Below are positions 36,277-48,338 of a stretch of DNA of 64,000 bases, piece by piece. The notes below the pieces were generated by a model, which saw only the letters and a program-made list of their open reading frames with translations, did no database searches and had not been told where the DNA came from. Both the position numbers and the translations under genes were made by a program. Position 1 is the first letter of the stretch. Each line of letters starts with the position of its first letter. This stretch comes from Ilex aquifolium (lineage: Eukaryota; Streptophyta; Magnoliopsida; Aquifoliales; Aquifoliaceae): assembly GCA_951799425.1 (NCBI GenBank), contig OX637409.1:18277960-18341959 (forward strand). The letters are read 5' to 3'.

Positions 36277-39200
36277 CTATACATTTAAAAGCAAGAAACT
36301 GTTAAAGACTATCAGACCTGTTGATAAAGCATCAAAGGATGGTTTGGTGTAACTGTGATAACAAATTTCTCTATTCATGACTACCTCCATCAACCTAGAA
36401 TTTAATGCATAGCCAGAGTGTCAATTGCTATACAACCTTATAACACTCCAGCCATGTACCAAATGATATGCGCAGACAATTTGTACAAAATAAAATCTTT
36501 ATTGCTGATGTCAACAATACAAAAGCAATAATAAGCAAACCATCCTAAAGATGCAAATTGTTATATTTTTCGTTCTCAGCTCGAAAACTAAGTAGAAAAT
36601 TCTTTTAGATAGAATTGATGGGTTCTCTTTTTGGTGTTTGGGGTGGGGGAAGGGGTGTACAACCTTAGAATTGATGGTTAGTGCAAGAGAAACTTTTCAA
36701 TTGGGGCTGGCCTTCCATGCACCCTGTCTTATCTCGCATAGAACTGAGACATAATTGACTCTTAGTAATAAATAAGAGGTTTATAATTTTCACAACAAAG
36801 TTCTTCAGAAGAGATCTAGTTTCTGTAGCACAAAACTTACAAATTTCCGGTCCATGAAAGAAGAAAGAAATCTATATTACTTAAGAGTAGATATTTATTG
36901 CATGCCCAAGTGCTCCACTAAGGCTCAAATACTTCTACCAGATTGGTTCAAGGTCAGTTGAACTAAGTTTTGATAAGACTCGGACCTTGTAAAATTACCA
37001 TTAAACTCAACACCCAAGGCTATGATGTTGGCTGTCAATGCAAGGACAACAGGAATTACAATTAATCTCAAGGAGCAAATGATGTAATCTCACATATAAA
37101 TTTCATTATCCAAAGTAACCGGTTCCATGGTATAACTATATACGAAACTAGAGAGAAAATAGCACATAGTTAATCATCTTCAAGTTATGCAGAACAGTGA
37201 CCATGAATTACTAAGTTCAATAATCTAAACAATCTACCCTTTCCTTGGTCTTGTAAGTGAAGAGAGATGCAAGCAAGTGCAAATGTCAATCCACCCATTG
37301 AAGAAGTTTTTCTGCATATGTTAATTTGTATGCCTGACAACACGATGAATACATATAAACAGATGCAGTTCTATCTTACATGCGGTTATTGTAACACGGT
37401 GCATGAAAGATGAGATAGATGAAAATGAAATAATATAGAAGGTAGGCGAAGATAGCATATCCACCCACTCTTAAGAGAAGCAACACATATGAAGCACAAA
37501 CACAGGAACACTCAATTATCACTACTTAGAAAAACAGCAGCAGCAGTTTTACATCATGGAGCCGAGACTAATTTTTCATGGAAATACAAAAGAGATGCTT
37601 AAGAAGATGTATAGGGGCCCCTTTTCTACCCACACCAGAAACAATTTAACTTGTTATTTGTAATGAAACAACAAACAAAATCAACTATCAAAAAGATTCT
37701 AATTGACAACAATAAAAAATACATCCATGAGCTAGTAAATTTTGACTCTTCCAATGTGTTAGTTAGGTGAGGGTCAACTTTGGAGAAATAAAAAATGTTT
37801 GTACTTCTACAAGGGAAAAATGAATCAAAGCTAAACAAATACAAAATTAGAATCATTCAACAGTAGAATCTGAACAAAGAAATGAAGTGCTATTTCAGGT
37901 GTAGGTGTCAACACCATTGCACTTATGAGGCACCTGAAATGGACATCCTAAACAAAGTAAATTGCAACAGGTTGCATGAATACTACCTATAACACCTTCG
38001 TTAATTAGAAAGGAAAACATAACAGTAAAAGCATGAAAATTTTAATAAAAGAATAGGTTCCCATAGATACATGGGGAAATGTGTATATGCATAAATTCCT
38101 TCTGATGTAAAGGAAAATGAAGGGAGGGAAACTTTTTTCTAATGCTTTCTATAATGCTTGTGTGGTCTGCACAAAGAAAGAGACACCGGCCAAAAACAAA
38201 CCACCAACGCTCTCCCCGTAAACAAACCACTTCGAGTCACACACATGCCACAAATAGAGGGGGGAGGAGATTAAAAAGAAAGCAAAAATATATATATCAC
38301 CACCGACATAAGGCAACAGGACAACAGCTGAAAAAGAGAAAATGAAAGATGTTGCTTAACCAAGCATCTTAGTTTTACCGAATGCCAGAGTTGGGTGTTG
38401 GCTTGCATAAATCATGATCTAAATAAACACCCAGGGAAAAATTTTTGCACCTTCATGATCAATCAGTCACTTGATAATCATGGAGATTGAACAAAATTAT
38501 CTTGGGAATATATGTAAGAGCCATCGTCTAATATTTGTTGCTTACATTTAGATGCCGCATGGTATGTGTCGTGGTAGCTTAGAAGCCTAGAAGATAGGTA
38601 AAAGGAGCACCTCAATATTTTATATTTAGCAAGAAATAGCTCGTTTCCCACTTCTTCCTGATCAAGTTTTTGTTGGAGCCATTATTTCATCAGGTCTCCG
38701 ATAAAGGACGGAGTAAAAAGTGAATTCTTACCCAACAGCCCATTTTATCTTACAGCAATGGCAGCAGTTAACCATTCGATCTGTTTAACAAGCACACTAA
38801 TGAAAAAATGTATATCTATAACAATCTTTTTTTAGAGCCTCCTTTGGGTTTTCATGTGCAATAGTGATTATGGGGAGTTTATACTGCTACAAAAGTTAAA
38901 ATACATGGTATAGGAAGCCTTTTTATTTTCATTTTTCGGGGCTTTTTTCCATTCATATACAAGTGCAATACCCCACGGCCCACATCTTTTGTCATTCCGG
39001 CTATTAAAGAGACAGTTATTGTCAAAACCCAAGTCGAGAATATACTACTTTCAACTTTCAGATACTGGTGGCATCTTCTGTGTGTACTGATATGTAAGAC
39101 CATAGTAAAGCATAGACTACTACGCAATTACTTTGAACAAGGCTTGCACTCTTTCTTCCCAGCAGAAAATAGAATTCAATTTCTTCAGTTCTACAGAAAT

Positions 39201-39587
39201 GCATTATTCTAACATCTCCTCTAATGGACACAGATCAAAAGACAGAATTGGTGACAAAATAAGTCACCAAAATACAACAAAAATCAACATTTCATCGAAT
39301 GAATTTTAAGAACTGAAGCAAAACTTGCAATGTATGATCATGCACAAACCCACCACACAAACACATACGAGTCGATTAGAAGGGAGAGAGCAGTAGGACT
39401 AGTAAATGACAGATGTTCCTATCTTAAATAACAAATAAACTAAGGGATATGCAGAGCACCGACCAAATCTCTAAATTACTTCAATCGTGCTCCCATACGA
39501 ACCTTTGCCAATTATGAAGACTTGTTACAGAAGAAAAAGGGCTTTCTCAACCATATGCGCGAACAGAGAGAGAGAGAGAGGATTACC
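36277..39587 (-). other. Probable 5' UTR intron of the CX9C gene, with leader exon ending at 39587
   Basis: An acceptor sits just before the ATG (AG at 36278-36277). A good donor on the same strand lies at 39586-39585 (GATGCG then GTAATCC), preceded by a GC-richer stretch to about 39700 that looks like a leader exon. No coding exon was recognised in between on either strand. The pairing of this donor and acceptor is inference; a nearer unseen leader exon is possible. A short GA repeat lies just inside the intron (39566-39580). Confidence 0.4.
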
Positions 39588-40099
39588 GCATCGGCGTCAC
39601 TCGACCGAGCACAGTAGGGCTCTTCGACTGCGGAGTTCTGAGTCGATTTCAACTCTTTTCTGTTGTTATTCTAGAATAGATTTGTCTATGCAGAGACTCG
39701 ATTCCAGAACACTGCTCGTCTTTTTTGTCTGGCAGTCGGGTCGAGAGAGTTGCTCATATCCTGGCCATTGACCCAGATCCAAGAATTGAAGTCCAGTTGA
39801 CGACTAGAAAATTTGGGCTCAGGCCCGAAAAAACTGGTCATATCCTGGCCCATGGCCCATTTAGAAAAATGAATAATGCATTTCTAATCAAGATTGTTGC
39901 CATCTAAACCAGGCATTACATCATCCTCTGGACATCGAACCCCATATTTGTTTGGTCGGGCTTAACGGGTTGTACATATAATTCAATTAAGAGGAATATT
40001 ATTATAACCTAATTTATTAATTTAATTTGTTGACCTAATTCACTATAACTATTATATTGACAATGAACTTCATTAAACATTAGAACTTAGTGTTAATTC

Positions 40100-40840
40100 T
40101 GATGGTGTAATTTACGTGGTAGTGTAGCAGAGTTCGGGGCTCAAAAAAGGGAAATGGATTGGAGATTCGTAAGGGACGTTAATGGAGTTCACTAGAATAC
40201 CTAGTTAGACCTACTAGACTCTTTATGGTTAAACAATCAACACAAGAATAATAACATAGAATAGAAATCAACAGACAGGGAGGTTAATAGTAGTTCACCA
40301 GCTCGAAAGCTTGACTAATCTATTCTAATGGAGTCTCTTGCTCTTGGGGAGTTTTCTATTGCTTGGGGAAGACGATTACAATACTCTTGAGAGTCAATTC
40401 ACATATATTCGATCCTCCACAATGTGAGAGATTGATCTCTATTTATAGTGTGTAGGAGCATGATCATTGCGTAATCAGCGTGAACTTTTTGGGATTGTTA
40501 CGACCCATGTGATGAAATATTTGACCGTTAAAGGCTACATTCCTTATGCGTGACATGACTTTCTATAAGGTGTGAGTTGTTACTGCCGTAGTGTGCACGG
40601 GAGTCACGTTGGTGCTAACTCCTGATCTGCAGTTCCTGAGTTAGGAATCATGAGTTGGGAGGTCTGAGCTGGGGTCACTAGCTAGGCAGCTAGGGATTGG
40701 GAGCTCAACTCATTCACCCGTCTTTAGTTGTCTCGAACTGGAACTCAGATTTTAACGTCATCATGTGGGCCCCTATTGGGGGCATGTCTTCGAGCTACTT
40801 GTAGGCCGAGCTTAGAATTGGATAATTTTTGGTATCATAA
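40100..40840 (-). repeat. 3' LTR of the internally deleted gypsy element
   Basis: Starts TGATGGTGTAATTTAC on the plus strand and ends GGTATCATAA. Collinear over its whole length with 42966-43706. Confidence 0.9.
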
Positions 40841-41039
40841 GTTATTCCTCAGTCCTGAGCTAGGTCTGCCTGGTCTGACGTGGATTGGGAATGACTTGCG
40901 CTTCTGGCTGTGGATAAGCTCGACTCGTATTTACTTGGAATTGGCGTGATAGGATGTTTCAAAACTGCTTATTTATGGGGCCAAGCCTGAGGTCTGTGTA
41001 GCCCCTTAGGCTTGGGCTCATTGAATGTTTATGGGTTGT

Positions 41040-41520
41040 CTTGCCTGAAAAGCTCATCGTTTGTTTATGAGCTTAAGAACTCATCTTACACTTATGAGCT
41101 GAAGAGCTTATCGTGTATTTATGAGCTTAAGAGCTCATCATGAGTTTATGAGTTCATCTTACGTTTATGAGTTGAATATCTCATCGTTTGTCTATAAGTT
41201 GAAGAACTTGTCTTATTTTTATGAGTTGGAGAGCTCATTGTTTATTTATAAGCTGAATAGCTCATCTTATTTTTATAAGCTGAAAAACTCATCATTCATT
41301 TATGAACTGAATAACTCATTGTTTATTTATAAGCTGAAGAACTCATCTTATTTTTATAAGCTGATGAGCTCATCGTTTATTTATGAGTTGAATAGCTCAT
41401 TGTTTGTTTATGAATTGAAGAGCTCATTTTATTTTTACGAGCTAAAAAATTCATCGTTTATTTTATGAGCTGAAGAGCTCATCTTATATTTATGAGCTTA
41501 AGAGCTTATCGCGTTCTCTA
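41040..41520. repeat. 27-bp tandem repeat array, about 17 units
   Basis: The unit resembles ATGAGCTGAAGAGCTCATC plus an 8-bp T-rich tail. Two tail types, CTTATTTT and GTTTATTT, tend to alternate, giving a 54-bp higher order. Each unit contains a near-palindrome around GAGCTC. Because 27 is a multiple of three, a false 115-aa frame with a 9-residue period runs through it on the plus strand (41121-41468). It sits between the integrase tail and the 3' LTR. Confidence 0.88.
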
Positions 41521-41602
41521 AAAGAATGAGTTAAATCTTTCATTCATTTCTGGAAAATCTTTACAAATGACCTCTCATCTTCTACTTTCTAGCCTCACCT
41601 TA

Positions 41603-42181
41603 CTATTGGTAAAACCTCTTCAAATGGTATGCGTTCCACGAGTGAGGTAGGGTTTTTCCTTCTTTAATTTGCAACTCATAGTTTCCTGGCCTGACCACCT
41701 TCATGACTATGTACAGTCCTTTCCAGGGCTTCGATCTCTCATCTTTTCCTTCCCTTCCCCCTTGAGTAGAGCAGTTTCTAGCTTTTGATAGGAGAGCTTC
41801 CTCACCATTGATGTACTTCTCTGCTTTTGCCAACACCTCGGCCATACTTGCTTGGGGGTTCTTGGCAATCGAAAACAATAAATTCTTCGATTGGACCCCC
41901 AGCTCGGTGGTACAGGGTGTGAGGGCAAACTTCTCATCAAAGACATCTACTTTTAAGGACTCCGAGTCGAATTTTTGAACATAGCTTGGCAGTGATTCAT
42001 TTCGACCCTGTTTCACACTCAGCAGGTGGTAGGAAGGCTTTCGGTAAGTTCGGACCCCTATGAAATAGGATACGAATGAAATGAAGAACTCTCTAAAAGA
42101 GAAAATCAAAGCTGGGGCTAGCCTATTGAACCAAGCTAAGGCTGAGCCATTCAGAGTGATGGCGAAGGCTTGACAGCGCAC
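41603..42181 (-). pseudogene. Gag remnant fused to the integrase C-terminus by deletion
   Basis: The first two thirds of this 192-codon frame resembles a gypsy gag core (ITLNGSALAWFNRLAP; then AKNPQASMAEVLAKAEKYIN). From about residue 152 it switches to the end of a gypsy integrase (VRPGNYELQIKEGKTLPHSW, then NAYHLKRFYQ). The zinc knuckle, protease, reverse transcriptase, RNase H and most of integrase are missing between. The joint therefore records a large internal deletion that happened to keep the frame. No conventional gag start is seen; 42182-42960 is degraded. Confidence 0.85.
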
Positions 42182-42965
42182 TGGATCGTGTTATCAATGC
42201 AATTCCATCCAATTTTTGTACGTGTTGAGGTGGCCATGGGATCTTTCGTCCTATCAAATGTTTCGAACTAAGGCATTTTGAATTTTTAGGGAAGAGAAAA
42301 GTGTAGCACCTCAGAAGTGAATGGTGACTCTATTTACTGAATTAGAGCATACATAGTCATCGGAGCTTTGCCTTTCACCGCCTCCTTCATACGACTTAGC
42401 TCCTGCTAGATCTCCTTGAAACGTCACTCCTAGAATTGATCCCTCCCATTTTGCTAGAGAGAAGTTGGGATGCGCTCGTCTTTGCTGACTCCTCTGATTT
42501 GACTATGGACCTCATATTCGTCCCCATTTCTCGAGGCTCTACAATGCACATTATCAGCAGAATAACTAAGATCATTATCTTCTATAATCTCCTTCAATGG
42601 ATTCTTATGATGATTCTCCTCATGCGGGGGATCATCTTGGACTGGTTGTGCCCTCTAGAGATTCTGAGCGCATATAAGAGTTACTAGATCCTCATTTTGC
42701 TTAAGGAGACGCTCATTGACTTGACGCAGCGCTTCTAGTTTGTTGTTTGAAGGGGGATCTGTTATTGGAAGATTATCTTCTAGATTCAGTAGAGGGTTTG
42801 TTGGAATTCTCTGCTATCCCACGACATTGACTTCTTGCTGGTTTTGCAAACGTAGTAAATTTCCCTGAGTTTTGCTCATGTTACATGTAGAGACCATCAA
42901 TTATTGAAAGATCAATAGAATTTTAGCAGGAATCGAAACAATTGTTCTCACAAACGGTGCCAAAT

Positions 42966-43706
42966 TGATGGTGTAATTTACGCGGTTGTGTAGTAGAGCT
43001 CGGGGCTCAAAAGGGAGAAATGGATTGGAGATTTGTAAGGGACCTTTATGGAGTTCCCTAGAATACCCAGTTAGAGCTACTAGGCTCTCGATGGTTAAAC
43101 AATTGACACAAGGATAATAACAGAGAATATAAATCAACAGACATGGGGTTTATAGTGGTTCACCAGCTTGAAAGCTTGGTTAGTCCACTCTAATGAAATC
43201 TCTTGCTCTTGGGGGAGTTTTATATTGCTTCAGGAAGACGATTACAATGCTCTTGAGATTCAATTCACAGATATTTGATCCTCCACAATGTGAGGGATTG
43301 ATCCCTATTTATAGTGTGTAGGAGCTTGGTCATTGTTTAATCAGCGTGAACCCTTTGGGATTATTACAACTCATGTGATGAAATATTTGGCTGTTAAAGA
43401 CTACATTTCTTAGGCATGACGTAACCTTCTAGAAGGTGTGAGCTATCGTTGTCGTAGTGTGCACGAGGGTTACGTTGGTGCTGACTCTCGATATGTGGTT
43501 CCCGAGCTAAAAATCATGCGATGGGAGGTCTGAGTTGTGGTCACTAGTTGGGAAGCTAGGGATTGGGAGCTCAACTCATTCACCCGACCTTAGTTGTCTT
43601 GTACTGGAACCCAGATTCTGACGTCATCATGCGGACCCCTATTAGGGGCATGTGTCCGAGCTACTTCTAGGTCAAGCTTAACATTGGATAATTTTTGGTA
43701 TCATCA
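42966..43706 (-). repeat. 5' LTR of the internally deleted gypsy element
   Basis: 741 bp, equal in length to the partner LTR. Plus-strand ends are TGATGGTGTAATTTACG and GGTATCATCA. Confidence 0.9.
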
Positions 43707-43723
43707 AATTCAATGATTATTAA

Positions 43724-44133
43724 TGATATCATAATCAACAGATCATTTTTTACTTATTACAACTCAACCTCCTCATGATTGGGATAACGATAAAAGTTAA
43801 TCTCTGTATAAATATGTGGATATACCCTAAAGAAAGATTTCTAAAATCTCATTGTAATAACTTTTTTTCCTAAGCAATAGAAATCAAATAGCAAGAAACT
43901 TAATTAAAGTAGAGTAGTCAAATTTTTCAGCCTGGTGAACCATTGAATCATTCGTGTCATTTCATTTCTTTAAGTAATTACATTTTTTTAGCATCAATAG
44001 AGCTCTTCAGCTTTATTCCCAGAATCAACCTCTCACACAGGAACACATTCCTTTTGACTATCTTCGAATCTCTTTACAATCATTTTACACTCATACATTT
44101 ATTTTATGCTATGAATTATAATTAAATTATATC
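43724..44133. mobile_element. Candidate solo LTR, about 410 bp
   Basis: Starts TGATATCATAATC and ends near AAATTATATC(A). ATTAA flanks both sides (43719-43723 and 44134-44138). A TATA-like GTATAAATATG lies near 43813. Removing it restores the collinear MITE, which is the strongest support. The family is not identified; the terminal CA overlaps the duplication by one base. Confidence 0.6.
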
Positions 44134-44174
44134 ATTAAATTAACAAATTAGATTAAATTTTTAGGTCTTACTAG

Positions 44175-44737
44175 TGATGGGTCAAGCCCAAATGGCCCAA
44201 TCTGTATAAAAAGCCCAAATCCCCATTTGAGGAGCCCAACTTCATTTAAGATCCACCAAGCCCAATCAGGCTCCATGCCTAGCCACGTCATCAAGGGGAG
44301 AGCAGAGGAGCATCACCTGCACAGCGGAAGGAAATGGTCCACCCTCACCTTATCTTTGACCGCATCTCATGGAAGCTCCTCAACCACCTCGCCCGTTGAG
44401 GATAAGTCGTGAGCTCCACCGAAATGCTTGCTAAGTTGCTGAAGAGTAGCCCAACCTGTTAGGGGACCCTTATAAATTGTAAGCCCCACCAACACTTGGG
44501 GGGCATCACACTTACCTGAGCACGACTCTCCCTCTTCTCTCTCAAAGCTTGTAAACTCTGCTCCCCGCTCCCTTGAGTTAATAAAAGCTCCCCGGCAACC
44601 AAAGCCATTCAAGAGTGGACGTAGGTCACGTTGACCGAACCACTATAACTTCCGTCTCTTCCTATTCTCTACTATTTTACTGCATTTATTAATTACACTT
44701 AACAGGTGGTGTGCAAAGCCATTTTTGTGCATCATCA
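44175..44737 (+). repeat. 5' LTR of the gag-only element
   Basis: Ends TGATGGGTCAAG and GTGCATCATCA. A TATA box TATAAAT lies at about 44471, and an AATAAA-type signal at about 44579. Confidence 0.92.
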
Positions 44738-44804
44738 GTTTGGCGCCGTCTGTGGGAATCGACAGAATTCTCATTCCTAAACACATTCCATTTTTACTGA
44801 AACA

Positions 44805-45971
44805 ATGGCGATCACTACCAGATCCATGAACCAGCATGAAGACAATCCTCCACGAGAAGAGGAGGTTCCTCCGCCTGCCAACTATGTGCCAAATGCTCAA
44901 GCTCCAAATCCTCAACAAATGTTGGAGACCATGCAGCAATTGGTGGCCCAAAACCAGCAGATGCTACAACTTATGCTTGCCGGACGAGGAGGGGCACAAC
45001 TTGGCGAAACACAACTCGGCGGAGCACAGCTTGGAGGAGCTCCACGTCCTGGGGGTCAAGGAGCTCCACGCCCTGCTGCTCCACATCTAGGAGCCCCCGT
45101 AGGGTTGGGCGCCCCCTTTGGAGTCCCCCTGGGCGCCCCACACAGGGAAGCTCATCATGAGGGACCTCTACCTCCTCCTTCTCTTGCTTCCCATGGAGAG
45201 GACACTCCTCTCCAAGAGGACGAAGACGAAAACCAAAGCGTGGAGCATGGGAGTCACTTTCATGACCATCCCAGAGGAGCTCCCAACCTTTGGGATGAGA
45301 AAATCAAGGAAGTGCAAAAGCAACTAGGTGACGTCTTCAATGCCATGAAGGCACAAGGACCAGAAACAGTGGACTATCTTGTGCGGCGAATAGACACGCC
45401 TTTCAAACCTGACGTGGTGAACTACCCCCTCCCTGAGAAGTTCAAAATGTCATCCGTGGAAATCTTTGACGGAACGAAGGATCCACTAGACCACCTCGAC
45501 ACCTATAAAACTCTGATGCAGCTGCACAACGTCTCCGACGAAATCATGTGCAGAGCGTTCCCAACTACCTTGAAAGGATCAGCGCGACAATGGTTCACCA
45601 ATCTTACCCCGGCCTCCATAGGCTCCTTCGCCGAACTGAGCAGATCCTTTGTGACACAATTCATTGGTGGATGCCGCCAGCAGAAGCCTATCACCCATCT
45701 GCTCAGCATAAAGCAGGACCAAGATGAGCGCCTGAGGAGCTACCTCACTCGTTTTAACGAGGAGGTACTTCAGGTTGATGAACCCGACGACAAAGTGACG
45801 ATGACCGCCTTCCTGGGAGGCCTCCGATCATCGAGCTTCCTTTTCTCCGTGATGAAGCGACAACCAAAGAGCATGCCAGAACTATTGGCAAAAGCTCAAA
45901 AATATATGAATGCTGAGGAAATCAACAAGTCTAGGCGAGGTGAATCATCTCGCGGATCGTCAAAAGATTGA
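44805..45971 (+). CDS. Gag polyprotein of the gag-only retrotransposon, 388 aa
   Basis: Structural protein that should assemble virus-like particles for the element and, in trans, for relatives. The start is the first ATG after the primer site (MAITTRSMNQHEDN). Residues 1-60 are Q/P-rich. About 62-125 is a low-complexity G/A/P segment with GGAQLG-like repeats. The retrotransposon gag core spans about 220-345 (FDGTKDPLDHLDTYKTLM; SARQWFTNLTP; LRSYLTRFNEEVLQVDEPDD). It ends MPELLAKAQKYMNAEEINKS and a short S/R-rich tail. The usual CCHC zinc knuckle is absent, so RNA binding may rely on the basic tail. The frame is uninterrupted, consistent with the young LTRs. Confidence 0.9.
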   Translation: MAITTRSMNQHEDNPPREEEVPPPANYVPNAQAPNPQQMLETMQQLVAQNQQMLQLMLAGRGGAQLGETQLGGAQLGGAPRPGGQGAPRPAAPHLGAPVGLGAPFGVPLGAPHREAHHEGPLPPPSLASHGEDTPLQEDEDENQSVEHGSHFHDHPRGAPNLWDEKIKEVQKQLGDVFNAMKAQGPETVDYLVRRIDTPFKPDVVNYPLPEKFKMSSVEIFDGTKDPLDHLDTYKTLMQLHNVSDEIMCRAFPTTLKGSARQWFTNLTPASIGSFAELSRSFVTQFIGGCRQQKPITHLLSIKQDQDERLRSYLTRFNEEVLQVDEPDDKVTMTAFLGGLRSSSFLFSVMKRQPKSMPELLAKAQKYMNAEEINKSRRGESSRGSSKD

Positions 45972-46360
45972 CCTGCCTCTGCACTGCTCTTAAGCAGACA
46001 GCCTACCTCTGCATTGTTCTCAAACAAGCAGCCTAACTCCAGCTTAGCGGCTCTCTCGCGGGTCGCCAAAAAAGCTTGGCATCTGCACTGTTCTCAAACA
46101 GGCAGCCTATTACCTCTGCACTGCTCTTAAGCAAGCAGCCCACCTACCTCTGCACTGTTCTCAAACAGGCAGCCTATTACCTCTGCACTGCTCTTAAGCA
46201 TACAACCCACCTACCTCTGCACTGTTCTCAAACAGGCAACCTATACCTCAAGCTTAAAGACTCTCTCATGGGTCGCCAAAAGCTCGGTCTCAAGAGGCAC
46301 AGCTCTCTCATGAGTAACTTCAAACTCTGCCTTTGCTCTTGCGCAAACAGCCTATCTCTC
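45970..46360. repeat. Tandem array 1 of the gag-only element, about 33-bp units
   Basis: Two alternating unit types: CTCTGCACTGTTCTCAAACA followed by GGCAGCCTATTAC, and CTCTGCACTGCTCTTAAGCA followed by AGCAGCCCACCTAC. A separate segment with GGGTCGCCAAAA recurs at about 46055 and 46270. It begins right after the gag stop. Confidence 0.85.
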
Positions 46361-46689
46361 TCCAGGTAATCACGTTAAATATTTTGATGTTTAGAATAAC
46401 ATTATTTTTGTCATCTCTAGGCAGGATCTTGAAACTTAGGTCATCTGTAACCCAAGGGACTACATTAGATCAGCGTACCCAGCTGTCTGGCCCCCTTTGT
46501 CAGCTGCCCTGGTCGCCCAGATCAACATTTGCACTCCCCTCTACGTAGGCCTCTTCTCCCCAAAATGCCACCTACTTCAGTGGAGCTCGACCAAGGGAGC
46601 TCGCCAAGTCCCAGACTCACCCAAGCTCCCCAAAAAGGCCTCATGCTCGCCAAAGCTCCGAAGGCAGCCCTAGGCTCGCCCAAATGAGC

Positions 46690-46915
46690 CAAATGTAGAG
46701 GTGCATACCCCCTTTGCTTGCCCAAATGAGCCAAACCACTTGGAGAGGTGCAGACCCCCTCTGCTCACCCAAATGAGCCAAAGAGAGGTGCAGACCCCCT
46801 TTGCTCACCCAAATGAGCCAAACCACTTGGAGAGGTGCAGACCCCCTCTGCTCACCCAAATGAGCCAAAGAGAGGTGCAGACCCCCTTTGCTCACCCAAA
46901 TGAGCCAAAGAGATT
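46690..46915. repeat. Tandem array 2 of the gag-only element, 38/47-bp units
   Basis: The unit is AGAGGTGCAGACCCCCT(T/C)T plus GCTCACCCAAATGAGCCAA. Alternate units carry an extra ACCACTTGG, giving an 85-bp higher order. About five to six copies. Confidence 0.88.
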
Positions 46916-47715
46916 AGCAGACCCCCCAGGTTTGCCCAAGGTAGCCCCGACTCGCCCAAGACAGCCCCAGTGCCTGCCTCTCTGAAATCCCAGGGGCCAC
47001 AGACCTCCAAAGCCCCTCGTCGACCAAAATCAAGTCAAAGCATGACAGCTATGTGGAGCTACAGTCCCCGTAGAAGACCGCACATGAGTCTCAACTCCTA
47101 TAGCATACAAAGCTAGCACAGAAGTCTCAATCTGGAAAAGAATGGGGGCACCACCGGGACCCATCTCACAGGAAGCAGCCTGGAAATCAGACCTTGACCG
47201 AGAAGCATTGGGGGCATCAAACCTCATCATCTTGAGAAGAGAGAAGACACCACACCTAATTAGAGACAAGGGCAAAGCAACAGGAGCTCCAGAAATTAGA
47301 GACAAGGGCAAAGCCATCCTAGTCTCCCTCTCTGGCAAATACCTAGAATGAAAATTCGTCGCCCACGAATGCCTGATAGCTGCCTGCCAAAACACAGCTC
47401 TCCATCATCGTCGGTTTCACTAAATTGTGCTCAAAACTCAAATTCAGAGGGATAGAAGCATTTTTTGGGAAAAATTGTTGACCAAACCACCTTTGGCAGT
47501 TTGTATGTTGTAGATTTCGAAAAAATACCCGAATTCAAAAAAAAATTCGCCTCAAACGGACTCCCGAGCGCAAAGATATGGTCGTTCAAAGTTTTACCGA
47601 CATGTTATGATTTTATGATACTTTAGCTCGCCCAAGCAGCCTCGCCAGCAGCCAGGCGCCCAGGCAGCCTCCACGCTGCTCCCTGGGTTGATTTCCTGCA
47701 CTTTCTGTTGAAAAA

Positions 47716-48060
47716 ATGTTGTGCCCAGTGCTCGTAAGCTGCCCAGGACAGCAGAATCTGCGCTGTCCAGCGCGTCTGAGATGTCCAGGACAGCAGAAAC
47801 ATCATCCAAGCTGCTGCCCAGCGCTCCTGAGCTGTCCAGGACAGCAGTACCAGCGCCTAGGCTGCTGCCCAGCGCGCCTGGGCTGTCCAGGACAGCAGAA
47901 CCAGCGCCCAGGCAGCTGCCCAGCGCGCCAGAACTGCCCAGACCAGCGCTGATCAGCGCCTTTGCTGCGCGCTCAGGCTGTCCAGCTCTCCTCCCTGCAC
48001 GCCCAGGCTGTCCAAAACAGCTTTTCGGGCGCCTAAACTACCCAGGACAGCACCTAAGGG
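47716..48060. repeat. Tandem array 3 of the gag-only element, about 51-bp units
   Basis: GC-rich units built on CCCAGCGC, then GCTGTCCAGGACAGCAG, then CCAGCGCC. Inner copies are 51 bp, which keeps several frames open and makes false proteins on both strands. TGTCCAGGACA is palindromic in each unit. The right side decays. Confidence 0.85.
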
Positions 48061-48338
48061 GACGCCGACCTCCACCGCGGGCTGCTGGCGCGCACCAATG
48101 ACCGCGGCTACCTCCATCTTTTCCCTGCAACCTCTATCATTTCAATGGAGTTTTGCACATCCCTTTCCTCAATCGACATTGTCCTTTTAAAAATCCTAGC
48201 AAAAGTGGAAAAAACTTGGAGTATGCACCAAAGCAAAAATGCATCTAGCAGGGGAAGTCTCCACCACCTGAAACTCAAGATGTAAACTAATGCACCCTTC
48301 TCCAAAGTTTCCTTGGACAAGGAGCATTGGGGGGCAAA

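Larger units (their letters stand above)
40100..43706 (-). mobile_element. Internally deleted gypsy-type LTR retrotransposon, 3607 bp
   Basis: Two 741-bp LTRs (40100-40840 and 42966-43706) flank a 2.1-kb interior. The target duplication AATTC is exact (40095-40099 and 43707-43711). On the minus strand the 5' LTR ends CACCATCA at 42966. A primer-site-like TTGGCACCG follows within 3 bp, close to the TTGGCGCCG of the neighbouring element. LTRs differ at roughly one position in eight in the part I compared, so it is fairly old. The interior keeps only a gag remnant, the integrase tail and a 27-bp array. Confidence 0.92.

Noticed and set aside
41121..41468. 115-codon frame with a 9-residue period
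   Set aside because: It is produced by the 27-bp tandem array, not by a gene.
44227..44612. 61- and 81-codon frames repeated at 48391-48776
   Set aside because: They are the same LTR sequence in both copies, so not independent genes.
45970..46915. CRISPR-like regular repeats
   Set aside because: Units are contiguous without unique spacers, in a plant retroelement. Ordinary tandem repeats.
46522..46985. Open frames over array 2 of the gag-only element
   Set aside because: Repetitive translations on both strands of the same array; no domain.
47594..48101. Several open frames on both strands, up to 126 codons
   Set aside because: They arise from the 51-bp GC-rich array, whose unit is a multiple of three.
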